Below are positions 61,399 to 64,000 of a stretch of 64,000 nucleotides of DNA, piece after piece. The translations under genes were made by a program, and so were the position numbers. The stretch's first letter is position 1; every line of letters begins with the position of its first letter. Source of the stretch: Parasphingorhabdus marina DSM 22363 (GTDB taxonomy: Bacteria; Pseudomonadota; Alphaproteobacteria; Sphingomonadales; Sphingomonadaceae); contig NZ_FSQW01000002.1 of assembly GCF_900128895.1 (NCBI RefSeq), positions 434,001 to 498,000 of the forward strand. Reading direction: 5' to 3'. The notes under the pieces are model-generated. The model made no database searches and had not been told where the DNA came from. It saw only the letters and a program-made list of their open reading frames with translations.

Positions 61399-62037
61399 TC
61401 AACTCTCTTCCTTTTCCTCATCCTCTCCGAGATCGAGTCCGTGCTTCATCAGCATCGGGACATTTGCGATTGCGAAAAGGAAGGTGAGGGGAAGCATTCC
61501 CCAGAGTTTGAAACCGACCCAGAAGTCCCAGGTCTGGGTGCGCCAGACCAGTTCGTTGAGCAGAGCGGCACCTACAAAGAACAGCGTCCAGCTGATTGTC
61601 AGCTTGCGATAGCCTTCATCAGAAAGTCCGGGATAGGCCGTGCCCAGCAGCGCCTTGAGCAGCGATCGACCGGTCCACATGCCGAATATCAGCACCGTGG
61701 CAAAAATCATGTAGACGATGGTCGGCTTGATCTGGATGAAGGTCTCATCCTGAAACCACAGGGTGGCGGCACCGAAAAAGGTCACCAGTGCGCCGGAAAC
61801 CCAGAGCATCGGACTGATCTTTCCCAGCTTCACATAAGACACGACAATCGCGGCGATCATCGCGACCATGAAGGCCGAAGTCGCGGCGAGGATTTTGAGC
61901 AGTTTTGGTTCCGGCGTGAACTGATTGACGAGGAAAAACACCAGCAGCGGTCCGAAATCGAGCGCAAAGTTCAGGCCCTTGTTTTCGGCCTGCGGGTTTT
62001 TCGTCTGTGGTTCGTTTTGGCTTGCGGCTTCGCTCAT
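61399..62037 (-). CDS. yciB: Inner-membrane septation protein YciB (IspA family)
   Basis: 212 residues, about five membrane segments (LNFALDFGPLLVFFLVNQ; TISWTLFFVGAALLNELVWR). Family proteins work with cell-division and envelope synthesis machinery. The start overlaps the ftsY stop by four bases. C-terminal acidic tail (LGEDEEKEES) is unusual but not unique. Confidence 0.9.
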   Translation of the reverse strand: MSEAASQNEPQTKNPQAENKGLNFALDFGPLLVFFLVNQFTPEPKLLKILAATSAFMVAMIAAIVVSYVKLGKISPMLWVSGALVTFFGAATLWFQDETFIQIKPTIVYMIFATVLIFGMWTGRSLLKALLGTAYPGLSDEGYRKLTISWTLFFVGAALLNELVWRTQTWDFWVGFKLWGMLPLTFLFAIANVPMLMKHGLDLGEDEEKEES

Positions 62038-62963
62038 TCTTCAATTCCTGCAATTGCGGCGGCCAGGTCGCTCGCTTCAAACGGCCGCAGGTCTTCCATG
62101 GTTTCCCCCACACCAATGGCATGGATGGGGAGTTCAAACTGCTTTGCTGCAGCCACCAGAACACCGCCCCGGGCGGTTCCGTCCAGTTTGGTCATCACCA
62201 GGCCGGTGACTTTCGCGACCTCCCTGAAAACTTCGATCTGGGACAGGGCATTCTGACCGGTTGTGGCGTCCAGCACCAGCACCACATCATGCGGCGCTTC
62301 GGGATTCAACCGGCCAAGAACCCGCCGGATCTTGTCGAGTTCGTCCATCAGTTCGGTGCGATTTTGCAATCGCCCGGCTGTATCCACAATTAACACGTCG
62401 ATGCCGGTCGCGGTTGCCTGTTTCACTCCTTCATAAACAATGCTGGCGCTGTCGCCGCCTTCCTTGCCGCTGATAATCGGCACGCCGAGACGTTCGGCCC
62501 AGACCTTCAGCTGACCGATGGCGGCCGCCCGGAACGTATCGCCAGCGGCCAGCATCACCCCGTAATCCTGTTCGAGGAACAGATGAGCCAGCTTGGCAAT
62601 GGTGGTGGTCTTGCCCGATCCGTTCACGCCGATCACGAGAATGACCTGGGGCCGGGGAAATGCATCGATTTCCAGCGGAATTGCCACCGGTTCCAGGATT
62701 CCGGTAATCTCCTCCTGAATGATCTTGCGCACCGCGTCTTCACTCAGACCCTTTTCAAAACGTTCCTGAGACAGTTTCTCGCGAATGGATGCTGCAGTCG
62801 CCGGGCCGAGGTCAGAGACAATCAACGCGTCCTCAATCTCGTCGAGCGTTTGCTCGTCAAGCTTCGCCTTGGTCACCAGGCCGGTCAGATTTTCGGTCAG
62901 ACGGGAAGAAGTTTTGCTGAAGCCGCCGAATAGTCGGTCCTTCCAGCCAGGCTTGTCATTCAT
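62034..62963 (-). CDS. ftsY: Signal recognition particle receptor FtsY
   Basis: 309 residues. N and G domains: GVNGSGKTTTIAKLAH (P-loop), DTFRAAAIGQLKVWAERL, DTAGRLQN, and TKLDGTARGG. The usual acidic membrane-binding A domain is very short here, as in many alphaproteobacteria. Works with SRP to deliver membrane proteins. Four-base overlap with yciB; start adjacent to the mtaB stop. Confidence 0.96.
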   Translation of the reverse strand: MNDKPGWKDRLFGGFSKTSSRLTENLTGLVTKAKLDEQTLDEIEDALIVSDLGPATAASIREKLSQERFEKGLSEDAVRKIIQEEITGILEPVAIPLEIDAFPRPQVILVIGVNGSGKTTTIAKLAHLFLEQDYGVMLAAGDTFRAAAIGQLKVWAERLGVPIISGKEGGDSASIVYEGVKQATATGIDVLIVDTAGRLQNRTELMDELDKIRRVLGRLNPEAPHDVVLVLDATTGQNALSQIEVFREVAKVTGLVMTKLDGTARGGVLVAAAKQFELPIHAIGVGETMEDLRPFEASDLAAAIAGIEE

Positions 62964-64000
62964 CAGAGAGGTTTTCCAATCAGCTTGTCGTCTTTGCCAT
63001 GCCGGACCTTCACGGCAATGATCACGCCTTCGGGAACAGGTTCTTCAAAGGCAATATGGGCAAAATTTTCGGAATATCCAGCTTTTCCGCCCCGTTCGGC
63101 TAGCACATTTTGAACGGTACCGCACAAGTCTGCCTGAAACTGCCGTTTCTTCTCCGCTATCCTGTCTCTCAGAATTTTGGCCCGCTGTTTGATAGCAGTG
63201 CCATCGACCTGCGGCATCCGGGCCGCCGGTGTGCCCTCACGGGGTGAATAGGGAAAGATATGGCCGTGAACGATGTCACAGGCATCGACGATATCGACAC
63301 TGTTTCGGAACATCTCTTCCGTTTCTGTCGGGAAACCTGCGATGATGTCTGCGCCAATCGCTATTTCCGGTCGAGCTTCCTTCAGCCGCGTGACCATTTC
63401 AATGGCCTGCTGACGGGTGTGTCGCCGTTTCATGCGCTTGAGAATGAGGTCATCCCCGGACTGCAGTGACAGATGGACATGCGGCATGATCCGCTTTTCA
63501 GAAGTCAGCAGTTCAAAAAGGCGCGTGTCGATTTCGATTCCATCCAGCGATGACAGCCGCAGACGGGGCAGATCGGGAACATGAGTGATGATCCTCTCGA
63601 CCAGCTGGCCGAGCGTTGGTTGTCCTGGAAGATCGGGACCGTAGCTGGTGACATCCACACCGGTGAGCACGACCTCCAGAAACCCCTGATCCACCAGCTT
63701 GCGGATCTGGTCCACAACCTGGCCTGCCGGCACGGAACGGCTGTTTCCGCGGCCATAGGGGATGATGCAAAAGGTGCAACGATGGTCGCAGCCGTTCTGG
63801 ATCTCGACAAAGGCGCGCGACCGTTCAGCAAAAGCGCTGATCATGTGCGGCGCCGTTTCCTTCACCTGCATGATGTCCGAAACGCGGATGTCCGACTGGT
63901 TGGTTTCCAGTCCAAATTTGAAACTGGCGGGATCATATTTGTCAAAATTGCCCACGACAGCGTCCGCTTCGGGCATGTCACCGAACATGACCGGATCGAT
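62963..64000 (-). CDS. mtaB: tRNA t6A37 methylthiotransferase (MtaB-like), cut by the right edge
   Basis: Open to the window edge without a stop; about 345 codons visible. Radical SAM cluster motif QNGCDHRCTFCIIPYGRGNS with CxxxCxxC, followed by a TIM-barrel and the C-terminal TRAM-like domain. The N-terminal MTTase domain lies beyond the edge; GNFDKYDP is its end. MtaB adds methylthio to t6A37 of tRNA-Lys; MiaB and RimO alternatives are less likely given the sequence style. Stop abuts the ftsY start. Confidence 0.85.
   Translation of the reverse strand: MDPVMFGDMPEADAVVGNFDKYDPASFKFGLETNQSDIRVSDIMQVKETAPHMISAFAERSRAFVEIQNGCDHRCTFCIIPYGRGNSRSVPAGQVVDQIRKLVDQGFLEVVLTGVDVTSYGPDLPGQPTLGQLVERIITHVPDLPRLRLSSLDGIEIDTRLFELLTSEKRIMPHVHLSLQSGDDLILKRMKRRHTRQQAIEMVTRLKEARPEIAIGADIIAGFPTETEEMFRNSVDIVDACDIVHGHIFPYSPREGTPAARMPQVDGTAIKQRAKILRDRIAEKKRQFQADLCGTVQNVLAERGGKAGYSENFAHIAFEEPVPEGVIIAVKVRHGKDDKLIGKPL

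Overview
The window is chromosomal DNA from an alphaproteobacterium, most likely Sphingomonadales (a Sphingorhabdus, Parasphingorhabdus or Sphingopyxis relative). This is inferred from the gene set (ChpT, type-2 LeuA, RpoH, SPOR-domain proteins, a fabD-fabG-acpP-fabF-mltG run), the moderately high GC and the protein style. No phage, plasmid, transposon or CRISPR was found. Most of the window is housekeeping DNA with a few accessory patches.

Layout. 1-6.6 kb (minus strand): edge-cut KefB/C-type antiporter, transglutaminase-like/TPR exported protein, and an acyl-CoA dehydrogenase + APH-kinase pair. 6.8-12.2 kb: fatty acid synthesis cluster (fabD, GNAT, fabG, small exported protein, acpP, fabF, mltG). 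12.2-18.2 kb: cyclase-type lipoprotein, a 630-base gap, an LtaS-like sulfatase-fold enzyme, a winged-helix regulator divergent from a serine hydrolase, and a nitronate monooxygenase. 18.3-26.7 kb: branched-chain amino acid genes (leuA with a leader-peptide attenuator; miaA-ilvB-ilvH-small membrane protein-ilvC), interrupted by a YHS / Cys-Ala-rich / YHS trio. 26.7-31.7 kb: serB, a Sel1/SPOR protein, and a ParA / basic C-terminal-domain protein / TPR-SPOR lipoprotein cluster. 31.7-35.6 kb: pyrB with a degenerate dihydroorotase, ruvX, DUF3089 hydrolase. 35.7-42.0 kb: gatC-gatA-orf-gatB, then an exported protein/M48 protease/exported protein operon. 42.1-46.7 kb: tRNA-Leu(UAG), trigger factor with a long Lys-Ala-Pro tail, two divergent clpP genes and clpX. 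46.7-48.15 kb: an island of small genes of unknown function, each ending in or beside a copy of a hairpin repeat. 48.1-55.0 kb: mtgA, rpoH, rluD, JAMM peptidase, chpT, amidase, rnpB (RNase P RNA), J-domain protein, SecD-head-like protein, sufE. 55.0-60.0 kb: an expanded phage-shock (Psp) locus. 60.0-64.0 kb: PuuD-like membrane protein, sodB, yciB, ftsY, and edge-cut mtaB.

The most unusual system is the Psp locus. Divergent pspF faces a clear sigma-54 promoter that drives a 54-residue exported or membrane peptide, pspA, pspB and pspC. These are followed by seven further tandem genes for 76-109 residue proteins, each with one N-terminal membrane segment and a PspB-like C-terminal coiled coil. 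Six of the seven share the signature R(V/L)xxLE(R/K)I(A/V)TD followed by (E/Q)IExLR, and the C-terminus of PspC carries a variant. Several of these genes overlap at stop/start codons. Second in interest is the YHS / Cys-Ala helix / YHS trio, a candidate periplasmic metal (perhaps copper) handling unit. Third is a well-formed leucine attenuator in front of leuA. All calls come from reading the sequence; no database search was run.
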